From positions 1 through 21,755 of the IMG/VR virus record IMGVR_UViG_3300007236_000079: a stretch of 21,755 nucleotides of DNA. The stretch is one strand, 5' to 3'. Each line of letters starts with the position of its first letter. The stretch's first letter is position 1. The translations under genes were made by a program, and so were the position numbers. Shown one piece after another: positions 14,726-21,755 of the stretch. The notes beneath the pieces were generated by a model. The model made no database searches. It was not told where the DNA came from and saw only the letters and a list, made by a program, of their open reading frames with translations. This DNA comes from a virus.

Positions 14726-14991
14726 TCCCGGCCCCGACTGGTAAGGCCTGGGAGCAATGGGCGTGGTCCGTGATCCAGGTTCTCACCCCCAAGCTTCAGA
14801 ACCTTGAAAACAGCAAATTCTCGCTAGGCCAGATTCCGAAAGTCGCGGCCTACACAGTGGCGACGCTTCCGAGCGCGACGACGCATTTCAATAGCGTGGT
14901 CATCGTGACGGATGAGGCCGGCGGTCGGACGCTCGCCACGAGCGACGGGACGAACTGGAAGCGCGTTAGCGACGGAGCGACTGTATCATGA
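14722..14991 (+). CDS. Small phage tail-associated protein
   Basis: An 89-aa protein coupled to the adaptor by an ATGA overlap and to the next gene by another (14988-14991). The N-terminus MIPAPTGKAWEQWAWSVIQV is helical. The C-terminus VVIVTDEAGGRTLATSDGTN plus WKRV is a motif shared with many phage fibre and tail proteins, where it forms a short beta hairpin. Probably a minor virion or fibre-attachment protein; no assigned function. Confidence 0.6.
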   Translation: MIPAPTGKAWEQWAWSVIQVLTPKLQNLENSKFSLGQIPKVAAYTVATLPSATTHFNSVVIVTDEAGGRTLATSDGTNWKRVSDGATVS

Positions 14992-15740
14992 GCACATCGG
15001 CATCGAATTATGGTGGTTATCCCGTACAGGACGCGGGGGACAACCTGAACACATGGGGCACCGACACCACGGCGGGGCTAAACAACGCCATCCAGCAGAT
15101 GTCCGAGGGCATTCACGGCGTCGTTACCCATACGGTGACCGGGGACATGGCCCTCACGTCATCAAACTATGTGAGCCAGCAGAACCGCCAGCCGGGCCAT
15201 ATCCTCGCGGGTTCCCCGTCCGCCGCGTTTACGGTGACGTTGGCGAGCGTCAAAAGCCGGTTTTTGTTTCACAATAAATCGGGGCAAACCGCGACGATTA
15301 AGACTTCCGGCGGGTCCGAGACGGTCACTCTCGCGACGGGGCAGGGCGTCAGCATCGTTTGCGACGGGACTGATTGTTACGCCACCGGCCCGATTAATCT
15401 TGATGACCTGGGCGCGCCAACGTCATCCGTTTCAATGGGGTCGCAAAAAATCACAGCGCTTGCCACGGGGACGGCAACAACGGACGGCGTGAATGTCGGG
15501 CAGATGAACACGGCCATCGCATCGTCCGCGATTCCAGCGGCGTCCGGCGCGGTTCTGGTGAGCGCGAACGATACGACAGCTCGGTATCTGAACGGCGCTC
15601 TAGTGGCTGGTTCTGGCGTCACGTTGACCGAAAACAATGACGGCGCGGACGAAACGCTGACCGTGGCGGCGGATACCGCCGTGGTATCCCCTGTCTCGAA
15701 TCTCAATCTTAACCACGCGATGGCGATGGGAGTGATGTAA
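14988..15740 (+). CDS. Tail fibre-like protein
   Basis: A 250-aa fibre-like protein. The N-terminus SNYGGYPVQDAGDNLNTWGT then TTAGLNNAIQQ is the attachment motif of many phage tail fibres. QNRQPGHILAGSPSAAFTVT, FLFHNKSGQTATIK and TGQGVSIVCDGTDCYA resemble beta-structured fibre domains. SMGSQKITALATGTATTDGV, then NVGQMNTAI, is a classic fibre shaft repeat. The Ser/Thr/Ala/Gly-rich composition fits a trimeric fibre. Start overlaps the previous stop, and the stop overlaps the next start (TAATG). Confidence 0.72.
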   Translation: MSTSASNYGGYPVQDAGDNLNTWGTDTTAGLNNAIQQMSEGIHGVVTHTVTGDMALTSSNYVSQQNRQPGHILAGSPSAAFTVTLASVKSRFLFHNKSGQTATIKTSGGSETVTLATGQGVSIVCDGTDCYATGPINLDDLGAPTSSVSMGSQKITALATGTATTDGVNVGQMNTAIASSAIPAASGAVLVSANDTTARYLNGALVAGSGVTLTENNDGADETLTVAADTAVVSPVSNLNLNHAMAMGVM

Positions 15741-16180
15741 TGGCCGCACCAACGATTTCCGGCTCAACGACGGTCAAGGAATACGGGTTTTCCGTTGCCT
15801 TTTCGTCCGCGACCACGAACCGCAACTTTCTTTCCAACACGGCGAGCAGCGGCAAACTTGTCCGGCTCGTTTCCCTGGTGGCCGTGAATAACGACGCAAG
15901 CGCGGCGGCGGTTACGGCGCAGTGCAAGCGGTACAACCAAGACGGCGCGGGCATTAACTCCGATGTCGGAGACAGCCAAGTGGCTTACGGCTCGGACACC
16001 GTTGCTGGATCATCGCTAGGTGACGTTATCCCCCTCAACGTCTCCATCGCTGCCGGCAAGGCGGTTGTGCTTGTGGACCGCAACTCGCCGATCGACGTGA
16101 TGGAGGACCAATCTTTGATTGGTCAGGCGTCGGCGGCGGACGATTTGACGCTTAACGGCATCTATCAGGTGATCGGCTAA
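15740..16180 (+). CDS. Small beta-rich tail/fibre protein
   Basis: A 146-aa protein rich in Ala, Ser, Val and Thr, with alternating strand-like segments (LVRLVSLVAVNNDASAAAVT, DVIPLNVSIAAGKAVVLVDR) and a closing LTLNGIYQVIG. The pattern is that of small beta-sandwich proteins encoded among phage fibre genes. Coupled by one-base overlaps to both neighbours, so probably a subunit of the same fibre complex. No specific function can be assigned. Confidence 0.6.
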   Translation: MAAPTISGSTTVKEYGFSVAFSSATTNRNFLSNTASSGKLVRLVSLVAVNNDASAAAVTAQCKRYNQDGAGINSDVGDSQVAYGSDTVAGSSLGDVIPLNVSIAAGKAVVLVDRNSPIDVMEDQSLIGQASAADDLTLNGIYQVIG

Positions 16181-17052
16181 TGCGTAATCCCCTCATTGGC
16201 GGAGCGCTTCCCGACTGCCCGATCCAGCATGTCGCGGATGGGGTAGCGGCGGCTACCGATGCTGCCACGACGTTCCTGGCGACCCTTGGTGATACCGCCA
16301 ATCTCGAAGCCGCTTGGTTGCCGGGGTATGAGCTTTCGTATCAAACGGCAAGTGGGCGCTTATACGGGAATGCCGTCGTTGCGCCCGCGTCCGGCGTGCG
16401 CGCAAACTATTACGACATGATTTTGGCGGATGTGCTCGGGGATACGAATCCGGCGGCATTTAATGGCACGCCAGGTGGCGCTTCGTCATCGGAATATATC
16501 AGCTTTGACGGCAGCTCGATTATCCGAAGCGTCGCCGCGCCCTCGACATTCATCAAAAGTTTAGCCAAGGACAGCGCCAACTTCTCACTTATGATTGCCT
16601 ACTATCATGCGACCGGTGGCAGTGCATCTCAACACCTGTTTGGCACGCAGAACTCCAGTGCACGACAAGGGATTCAAATTCGTATCAACGATACCGGTTG
16701 GAACACCCCGGAGTTCTTCTCTTGGAATAATTCCGGCATCGCCGTCTCTGCTACCCATAGCGGCGGTGCCCTTGCCGCAGGATGGCATATTATCGGAGTT
16801 TCCGTCGATGAGGCGGCGACGACGGGGCATTTCATCGTTGACGGAACGGTTGATAGTTTCACGTCAACGTACTCGACGCCGACAACGTCGGACCCGGCCA
16901 TGATATCAATCGGTGGCGTGGATGGGTCGGCGGCAACGTTACCGCTCAACAGCGGAACGCGCGTTGGTGACATCATCATGTGGAACACGGCAATCGGGTC
17001 GTCCGGCTTGACGACCGCGAGCGGCGTCCTTGAATCCAAATACGGGGTCTGA
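16180..17052 (+). CDS. Probable receptor-binding protein with LamG/ConA-like domain
   Basis: A 290-aa protein. Residues of about 95-290 read like a concanavalin A/laminin G-type beta sandwich: SSEYISFDGSSIIRSVAAPS, FSLMIAYYHATGGSASQHLF, GIQIRINDTGWNTPEFFSWN, AGWHIIGVSVDEAATTGHFI, VDGTVDSF, and a final RVGDIIMWNTAIGSSGLTTA. That order (fill-in, edge strand, display of a small effect, width, motif at end) is usual for LamG domains that bind sugars. Together with the fibre genes it may be the host-recognition tip. The assignment is by fold-like pattern only, so moderate confidence. Confidence 0.6.
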   Translation: MRNPLIGGALPDCPIQHVADGVAAATDAATTFLATLGDTANLEAAWLPGYELSYQTASGRLYGNAVVAPASGVRANYYDMILADVLGDTNPAAFNGTPGGASSSEYISFDGSSIIRSVAAPSTFIKSLAKDSANFSLMIAYYHATGGSASQHLFGTQNSSARQGIQIRINDTGWNTPEFFSWNNSGIAVSATHSGGALAAGWHIIGVSVDEAATTGHFIVDGTVDSFTSTYSTPTTSDPAMISIGGVDGSAATLPLNSGTRVGDIIMWNTAIGSSGLTTASGVLESKYGV

Positions 17053-17053
17053 G

Positions 17054-17650
17054 ATGACTTTATATTCCTTTAATGGCGCGGTTCCGGCCCCACTCCCCAA
17101 ATCGCACCTTGCGGCGGATGGCACCAACTACACGGCCCTCAATGAGTTGTCCGATGCCAAACTGGCCACGCTGGGCTATGTCGCGGCCACAGGCGCGCCG
17201 GCATTCAATCCGAACACGCACAAGCAGTCTTGGGACGGGGCGGCATGGGCAACGGCAACCTTGACGACGGAAGAGACGGCGGCGCGGGTGGCGAGCGTCC
17301 GCGTCAAAAAACTAGACGCCCTCCGCGCCGAGTATCGCCGCCGATCTCAAGCGGGCATAACCTTCAACAGTATTCCCATTGCCACAACGCCGGACGCCGT
17401 CGCAGAGATCAAAGAACTGAAAGACGCTTACGCGGATGGGAGTTTGACCGGCACGAACAAGGTGACCACGCGCTCCGGCAAAGTGATTTCCATGACATCA
17501 GCGCTGGCGACCGCTCTATACCAACAGGCGGTCGCGCATAAGGCGGCACATCAGGCGGCTGAAAGCGCGCACGCCGAATATATCAACGACCCCGCCCGAA
17601 CGGCTCAAGAAATAGCCGATCGGGACATCACCACCGGATGGCCGTCGTAA
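17054..17650 (+). CDS. DUF4376-like tail protein
   Basis: A 198-aa protein starting at ATG 17054, one base after the previous stop. The second half (about 75-198) matches the DUF4376 pattern: VRVKKLDALRAEYRRRSQAG, then a short beta segment, TPDAVAEIKELKDAYADGSL, LATALYQQAVAHKAAHQAAE and DPARTAQEIADRDITTGWPS. Proteins with this domain sit beside phage tail fibres and are often considered assembly or accessory factors. The first part (MTLYSFNGAVPAPLPKSHLA) carries a short adaptor-like segment. An upstream in-frame start at 17030 overlaps the preceding gene and is rejected. Confidence 0.65.
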   Translation: MTLYSFNGAVPAPLPKSHLAADGTNYTALNELSDAKLATLGYVAATGAPAFNPNTHKQSWDGAAWATATLTTEETAARVASVRVKKLDALRAEYRRRSQAGITFNSIPIATTPDAVAEIKELKDAYADGSLTGTNKVTTRSGKVISMTSALATALYQQAVAHKAAHQAAESAHAEYINDPARTAQEIADRDITTGWPS

Positions 17651-17651
17651 C

Positions 17652-19712
17652 ATGGCGAACTTCGCCCCCCGCCTCCGTCCTGGTGTCGTTAAGGACAACT
17701 CGGAATTGTCATCCGAGGGGGCCTATACCGATGCGGACAAGGTTCGATTCCGCGTCGTGAACGGGGAGGGCCTGCCACAAATCATCGGCGGGCAGGAAAA
17801 GGCGACGCTCGACACGGTTGCCGGGAAAGCGCGCGCGACCCATGCATGGGAAGACAACGCCGGGCAGAAACTTGTCGGCATTGGCACGCATAAAAAGCTC
17901 TATGTCTACCATGACGCCAGGATATGGGATGTCACCCCATCTCGGGCGAGCGGAGAGTTTACCAGCGGCATGGCGACCGTCGGCGGGTCAACCACTGTCA
18001 CGGTCACGCACACGGCGCATGGGGTGACGGTTGGCGACGCGGCGTATTTGCAGTGCGCGGCGACGGTTGGCGGGTTGTCGATCGGCGCTTCTGGAACGCT
18101 TGGTTCGGGGCTTCTCGAAACCATCCAGAATTCCAAATTTATGATTATCAATCACACGGCGCACGGTCTGATCCGAGGGGAATACGCGACCCTCGGAAGT
18201 TCGGCGGCGGTTGGCGGCGTTGGAACGGGGGATATTGATAAAACCCACCGGGTCTATGTTCTTAACGATGACTCGTATCTGATCCACGTCGACACCGTGG
18301 CCACGAGTTCCGCCACGGGCGGCGGGACACCAACGTACACCTACTATCACGAGCACCCGGTTGAATCTGTCACGGACGCGGACACCTATGCTTTCACCGC
18401 TCGATCGGCGGCGGATGCGACGGCATCGGCTGCGGGAGGGGTGTCGAAATACTTCTATGAAGAGAACATTGGGCGCGAATTTGGCGTTACTCAGGCGGGG
18501 TATGGCACGGGGACTTATTCGTCAGGCTATTACTCCCGGTCATCCACCGAAAGCGACCTGCGGGCGCGGGTGTGGCATCTCTCGAATTATGGTCAAAACA
18601 TGGTGGCCAACTATCGGGAGTCCCCGCTTTATCGTTGGGCCAACAATCTGAGCCAGAACGCGGCGGCGCTCTCGGCAACGGACGCCCCGGCGCAGTCCCT
18701 AAGCCACTTCATGACGCCCGAGCGGTTCCTGGTGGCCCTGGGGACAGAGGATGCGGCAACGTCGACACGGGACCCGATGCTCGCCGCCTGGGCGCTGCAA
18801 GAGGGCGGATTTACCAACGGTGACTGGACCCCGGCGGCGACGAACACGGCGGGCGATTTTAAGCTTGCCGAGGGCTCGCGCATTGTTGGCGGCATGGCGA
18901 TGCCGTTCGTGAACGTGATCTGGACTGACACCGCGATGTATCAAATGCGGTATTTGCAAGACACCACCTTTGTTTTTGGCTTCGACCTCGCGGGCACCGG
19001 ATGCGGTCTGATTGGCTCTAACGCGGCGGTCAGGGTCGGGGATACCGGCGCGGTATATTGGCTCTCCACCAGTCGGAAATTCTTTGTCTGGCAGGGCGGC
19101 GCGCCGCAAGAGGTTCAATGTCCTGTGCGCGAGTGGTTCTTTGACCGGCTCGCGAATGTCCAAGAGGAATTGATTTTTGGCGGTGTCAACGGACGCTGGA
19201 ATGAAATTTGGTGGTTTTATCCGGGGGCGTCGAACGAGTGCGATTCCTACCTGATTTACAACTACAAGGAAAACCATTGGTCCATCGGCACCTATGACAT
19301 CTCCGCCTGGGTTGATCGCGGCGTTCTTCAGTATCCGATGGGCATCCACACCGACGGCTCGGTCTATCTTCAGGAACGCGGGGATACCGACGGCGGCGAC
19401 GCGATCACCTGGCACGTCGAGAGCGGTTATATCGATCTCGGTGATGGCGACAACCTCATGATGGTGCGGCGGGTCACGCCTGATTTCGCGGATCTTGTCG
19501 GCGGGGCAACCGTCACCATGACCGGGAAAATGTGGCCCCAAGGAACGGAGAGCGAGAAATCCTTTGGGACGCTTGGCTCAACCACAAAATACCTCGCGGC
19601 GCGGATCAAGGCGCGGCAGGTGAAGATCAGATATTCCGGATCTTCTGCTCCCGCGTCGGGACGGCTGGGCCGGATGACTTTTGATGTTCAACCGTCTGGT
19701 GAGAAGCGGTGA
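17652..19712 (+). CDS. Tail nozzle / stabilisation protein (P22 gp10-like)
   Basis: A 686-aa protein resembling the P22 gp10-type stabilisation/nozzle family, which closes the connector below the adaptor. The N-terminus RLRPGVVKDNSELSSEGAYT, DADKVRFRVVNGEGLPQIIG, and KLVGIGTHKKLYVYHDARIW are family-typical. The C-terminal half has TDTAMYQMRYLQDTTFVFGF, SNAAVRVGDTGAVYWLSTSR, and RWNEIWWFYPGASNECDSYL then NYKENHWSIG, all typical. An inserted beta-rich region (about 95-290) contains two HTAHG repeats (120-124 and 168-172), making this longer than P22 gp10. Ribosome binding site is weak, so coupling to the upstream stop is likely. It ends at a GTG overlap with the next gene. Confidence 0.75.
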   Translation: MANFAPRLRPGVVKDNSELSSEGAYTDADKVRFRVVNGEGLPQIIGGQEKATLDTVAGKARATHAWEDNAGQKLVGIGTHKKLYVYHDARIWDVTPSRASGEFTSGMATVGGSTTVTVTHTAHGVTVGDAAYLQCAATVGGLSIGASGTLGSGLLETIQNSKFMIINHTAHGLIRGEYATLGSSAAVGGVGTGDIDKTHRVYVLNDDSYLIHVDTVATSSATGGGTPTYTYYHEHPVESVTDADTYAFTARSAADATASAAGGVSKYFYEENIGREFGVTQAGYGTGTYSSGYYSRSSTESDLRARVWHLSNYGQNMVANYRESPLYRWANNLSQNAAALSATDAPAQSLSHFMTPERFLVALGTEDAATSTRDPMLAAWALQEGGFTNGDWTPAATNTAGDFKLAEGSRIVGGMAMPFVNVIWTDTAMYQMRYLQDTTFVFGFDLAGTGCGLIGSNAAVRVGDTGAVYWLSTSRKFFVWQGGAPQEVQCPVREWFFDRLANVQEELIFGGVNGRWNEIWWFYPGASNECDSYLIYNYKENHWSIGTYDISAWVDRGVLQYPMGIHTDGSVYLQERGDTDGGDAITWHVESGYIDLGDGDNLMMVRRVTPDFADLVGGATVTMTGKMWPQGTESEKSFGTLGSTTKYLAARIKARQVKIRYSGSSAPASGRLGRMTFDVQPSGEKR

Positions 19713-20068
19713 CGCCGGAGACTTGGGCCAAGGCCAAGCCCTTGATCGAGGCGGCGATACGGCGAGGCTTGCCCACGCACAATGCGGAAGATGTCCGCGA
19801 GGCGATCGAAGCCAAGACCATGCGGCTTTGGTGCCACGGCGAGACAGCGATTGTTACCGAGATGGTTCAGTTCCCTCGACTGAAAGCGTGCCGGGTCGTT
19901 TTTGTCGGCGGGCGAATGGTCGATGTCGAGGAAATGAAGCCGGATATCGAGGATTGGGCGCGGTCCGAAGGGTGCGCGTTCATGTTGGCCGGTGGCCGAA
20001 AAGGTTGGGTGCGGGCGTTGCCGGATTATTCCGTCTCGGCCCATTTATTGGCAAAGGAGATAGTGTGA
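19709..20068 (+). CDS. Small GNAT-like phage protein
   Basis: A 119-aa protein beginning at GTG 19709, overlapping the previous stop (GTGA). The pattern MRLWCHGETAIVTEMVQFPR, CRVVFVGGRMVDVEEMKPDI, EDWARSEGCAFMLAGGRKGW resembles a family of short phage proteins with an acetyltransferase-like (GNAT) fold, found beside nozzle genes. A catalytic acetyl-CoA P-loop is not obvious, so enzymatic activity is doubtful. Its stop overlaps the next ATG (TGATG). Confidence 0.6.
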   Translation: MTPETWAKAKPLIEAAIRRGLPTHNAEDVREAIEAKTMRLWCHGETAIVTEMVQFPRLKACRVVFVGGRMVDVEEMKPDIEDWARSEGCAFMLAGGRKGWVRALPDYSVSAHLLAKEIV

Positions 20069-21126
20069 TGCCTGGTGGTGGTGGTGGGACGCAAACGACG
20101 AGTTCGGAAGTCCCGAAGAATTACGAAAATTTTGCCAATCAAAACCTTTCGATTGCGGGGACGATGGCGAACTCTCCCTATGTCGGCTATCAAGGCCCGA
20201 CTGTGGCCGGATTTAGCGGCATGGAGACCGGCGCGTTCAATTCGATGCAGGACAACATGAACGCCTGGGGGCCGGCCATGCGGCAATCCGCCGAGGCGAT
20301 TGGCGGGCTGGCGACTGGCTCCGGCGACGTGACGGTCAGGAATGGTTCGGAATATCTGAGCAATTACCAGAACCCTCACGAAAACACCGTCGTCGACAAC
20401 ACCATCAACGACATGACGCGAGCGAACACCATTGCTCAGAACGGCCTCAACGCGACGGCGGCGGGCGCGGGGGCATTCGGCGGCTCGCGGCACGGCATCG
20501 CCAATGCGGAGATGAACCGAAACCTGCTCGATAGGGTGGGCAATACCGCCGGACAGTTGCGCCACCAAGGCTTTACCACGGCGGCGGGGCTCGGGCAGAC
20601 TGATGCCTCTCGCCAACTAGAGGGCGATAGGTTCAACACCAACACGCGGTTTCAGGCGGCTCAGGCGGCTCAGAACCTCGGGCTTGGCGCTCAAGGCGCG
20701 GCGCTACAGGCCGGCGGGATGCAACGTGGCATGGATCAAGCAAACCTCGACGAATCCTATAACCGCTTCCTCGACGAGCAGGAGCATCCGATGCGGATGT
20801 TGGCGATGCGTCAATCCGCTCTTGGCCAGACGCCTATGGGGTCGATCCAACGGTCCCCTAAGCCGGGCATGGATGTCGGGGGGCTGTTGTCGGGCGTCGG
20901 AAGTGTGGCGTCGGGTATTGCCGCCTTGTGTTGGGTCGCGCGCGAGGTCTATGGCGAGGATGACCCAAGGTGGATTGAATACCGTGACAAGATGTTGGCG
21001 CATGGCTCTGACGAATTGGTTAGCTCCTATGCCGAGCATGGCCCGGCCTTTGCCGAGCACATCCGCCATAATCCGGCCATGAAGGCGCAGGTTCGCGAGG
21101 CCATGGATATGGTCCTGGCGGCCTAG
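20068..21126 (+). CDS. Probable DNA-ejection / internal virion protein
   Basis: A 352-aa protein with AAAGGAG before ATG 20068. The frame is open back to 19681, but that part overlaps another gene. The body is Ala/Gly/Gln/Asn-rich and helical: YLSNYQNPHENTVVDNTIND, AAGAGAFGGSRHGIANAEMN and AGLGQTDASRQLEGDRFNTN are typical of phage ejection or tail-tip proteins. GGLLSGVGSVASGIAAL (about 271-287) is a short hydrophobic segment that could insert into membrane. Residues 288-352 (CWVAREVYGEDDPRWIEYRD...) are a compact domain recurring at the ends of phage virion proteins. Position after the nozzle and before small related genes fits an ejected protein set. Confidence 0.65.
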   Translation: MPGGGGGTQTTSSEVPKNYENFANQNLSIAGTMANSPYVGYQGPTVAGFSGMETGAFNSMQDNMNAWGPAMRQSAEAIGGLATGSGDVTVRNGSEYLSNYQNPHENTVVDNTINDMTRANTIAQNGLNATAAGAGAFGGSRHGIANAEMNRNLLDRVGNTAGQLRHQGFTTAAGLGQTDASRQLEGDRFNTNTRFQAAQAAQNLGLGAQGAALQAGGMQRGMDQANLDESYNRFLDEQEHPMRMLAMRQSALGQTPMGSIQRSPKPGMDVGGLLSGVGSVASGIAALCWVAREVYGEDDPRWIEYRDKMLAHGSDELVSSYAEHGPAFAEHIRHNPAMKAQVREAMDMVLAA

Positions 21127-21140
21127 AGAGGAGACCGGCC

Positions 21141-21422
21141 ATGAACAATCTTGGGTTTGGCCCCGCCGCCATTCGGGAAGCGCATTTGCAAGAGTGGCTA
21201 CGCTTGATGCAGATGGGGCGTAAGCCGCAACCGATCGCCGCCCCACAACCCCCACAGAGTCAGAACCTTGGCTTCGGCGCCGGAATGGGCGCTTTCGGCG
21301 ATAGCATGAAGAAGATCGCCGGCATTATGGAAAAGAATCGTCAGGCGCAATTGGTTGCGGGCGGCGGCTACCCGGTGAACGGTCAATTGCCCGTCGGCCT
21401 CGGCGGCCTTTCTGGGATTTAG
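21141..21422 (+). CDS. Small protein, first of a related pair
   Basis: A 93-aa protein with GAGAGGAG before ATG 21141. It begins MNNLGFGPAAIREAHLQEWL, then RLMQMGRKPQPI, followed by a Pro/Gln linker, a short helix (FGDSMKKIAGIMEKNRQAQL) and a Gly-rich tail. The start is nearly the same as that of the next gene, so the two are paralogues or the first is a truncated copy. Position suggests a minor virion protein. Confidence 0.55.
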   Translation: MNNLGFGPAAIREAHLQEWLRLMQMGRKPQPIAAPQPPQSQNLGFGAGMGAFGDSMKKIAGIMEKNRQAQLVAGGGYPVNGQLPVGLGGLSGI

Positions 21423-21457
21423 GAGAAACGCTATGAACAATCTTGGATTTGGCCCCG
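21141..21457 (+). repeat. Direct repeat at the starts of two adjacent genes
   Basis: The first 25 bases of the genes at 21141 and 21433 (ATGAACAATCTTGG then TTTGGCCCC) differ by one G/A change. Encoded similarity extends over about 30 residues and ends in RLMQMGR. This suggests a tandem gene duplication or a recombination seam. Confidence 0.7.
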
Positions 21458-21755
21458 GCAACATCTTGGCTGGCCATAGAGCCAACCAAATGCGCCTGAT
21501 GCAAATGGGCCGCGCTCCTAGCCCCATCGGCGCTTCGGCCCCGCGTCCGCAGCGTGACATGGGCACTCAATTGGGCCAAGGCTTGGGCGCAATCGGCAAG
21601 ATGCTGGGGCAATTCGGCGAAAAGCGGAAAGCCGAGGCCCAGGCCGCGACCGAGCAAAAGGCCGTCATGGGGTTGTTGAACGAGGGCCGCAACCAGGCTC
21701 TCGCGGAGCATGGTGGCCCAACCATTCAAGCGGCGTCTCAGGCCGAAGCGGCCAA
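21433..21755 (+). CDS. Start of a larger paralogue, cut by the right edge
   Basis: At least 107 codons, open to the end of the window, with GGAG eight bases before ATG 21433. The N-terminus MNNLGFGPGNILAGHRANQM, then RLMQMGRAPSPI, repeats that of the preceding gene. It then becomes a Gly/Gln/Ala-rich helix (GTQLGQGLGAIGKMLGQFGE, KRKAEAQAATEQKAVMGLLN), a composition common in ejected virion proteins that form transmembrane channels. The 3' end lies outside the window. Confidence 0.55.
   Translation, partial: MNNLGFGPGNILAGHRANQMRLMQMGRAPSPIGASAPRPQRDMGTQLGQGLGAIGKMLGQFGEKRKAEAQAATEQKAVMGLLNEGRNQALAEHGGPTIQAASQAEAA

Noticed and set aside
19681-20067. Extended start of the ejection-type protein
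   Set aside because: This stretch codes for the end of the nozzle protein and the GNAT-like protein in other frames; ATG 20068 has a strong ribosome binding site.
1-21755. CRISPR arrays, tRNAs, insertion sequences, attachment sites
   Set aside because: No regularly spaced repeats, cloverleaf-like sequences, transposase or integrase frames were found.

Overview
The window is a contiguous piece of a tailed-phage (or prophage) genome, read entirely on the + strand. It covers DNA packaging, head, connector and tail genes of a short-tailed (podovirus-like) phage: a terminase large subunit cut by the left edge, a 778-aa portal, a scaffold, an SU10/DUF5309-like major capsid protein, a head-tail adaptor, fibre-like proteins, a P22 gp10-like nozzle protein and a probable DNA-ejection protein. 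No host genes, tRNAs, integrase or lysis genes are seen. The GC-rich DNA and GC-ending codons fit a proteobacterial, perhaps alphaproteobacterial, host, but the sequence does not prove this.

Layout. 1-3318: terminase C-terminus, a small coiled-coil protein with an AT-hook-like tail, and the portal. 3319-9003: an accessory block between portal and scaffold, holding a GT-B-like glycosyltransferase, a fibre-like protein, small phage proteins, an ADP-ribosyltransferase-like 'polyvalent' protein and a Gly/Met/Gln-rich probable virion protein. It ends in a strong terminator near 9046-9068. 9110-11699: scaffold and major capsid protein. 11732-12442: an HNH homing endonuclease between two hairpins. 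12452-14118: a small head-region protein and a TPR glycosyltransferase. 14090-20068: adaptor, fibre/decoration cassette, DUF4376-like protein, nozzle and a small GNAT-like protein. 20068-end: ejection-type protein and two related small proteins, the second cut by the right edge. Most neighbouring genes overlap by 1-8 bases (ATGA, TGATG, TAATG) and are probably translationally coupled.

The most notable element is the major capsid gene, which is broken into three exons by two different ORF-less group I introns. Intron 1 (10309-10612) has a clear P1 helix with the splice-site U.G pair, the conserved core strands and a terminal G. Exact removal restores the family motif YHEWQTD in frame. Intron 2 (about 11212-11471, junctions uncertain) carries a recognisable phage group I core with a fully complementary P7. 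A free-standing HNH endonuclease follows directly, and its ribosome binding site is buried in the 3' arm of an 11-bp terminator-like hairpin. This looks like a homing arrangement in which a neighbouring nuclease could spread endonuclease-free introns sitting in conserved capsid codons. The second theme is enzymatic cargo in a structural operon: two unrelated glycosyltransferases and an ADP-ribosyltransferase-like protein.
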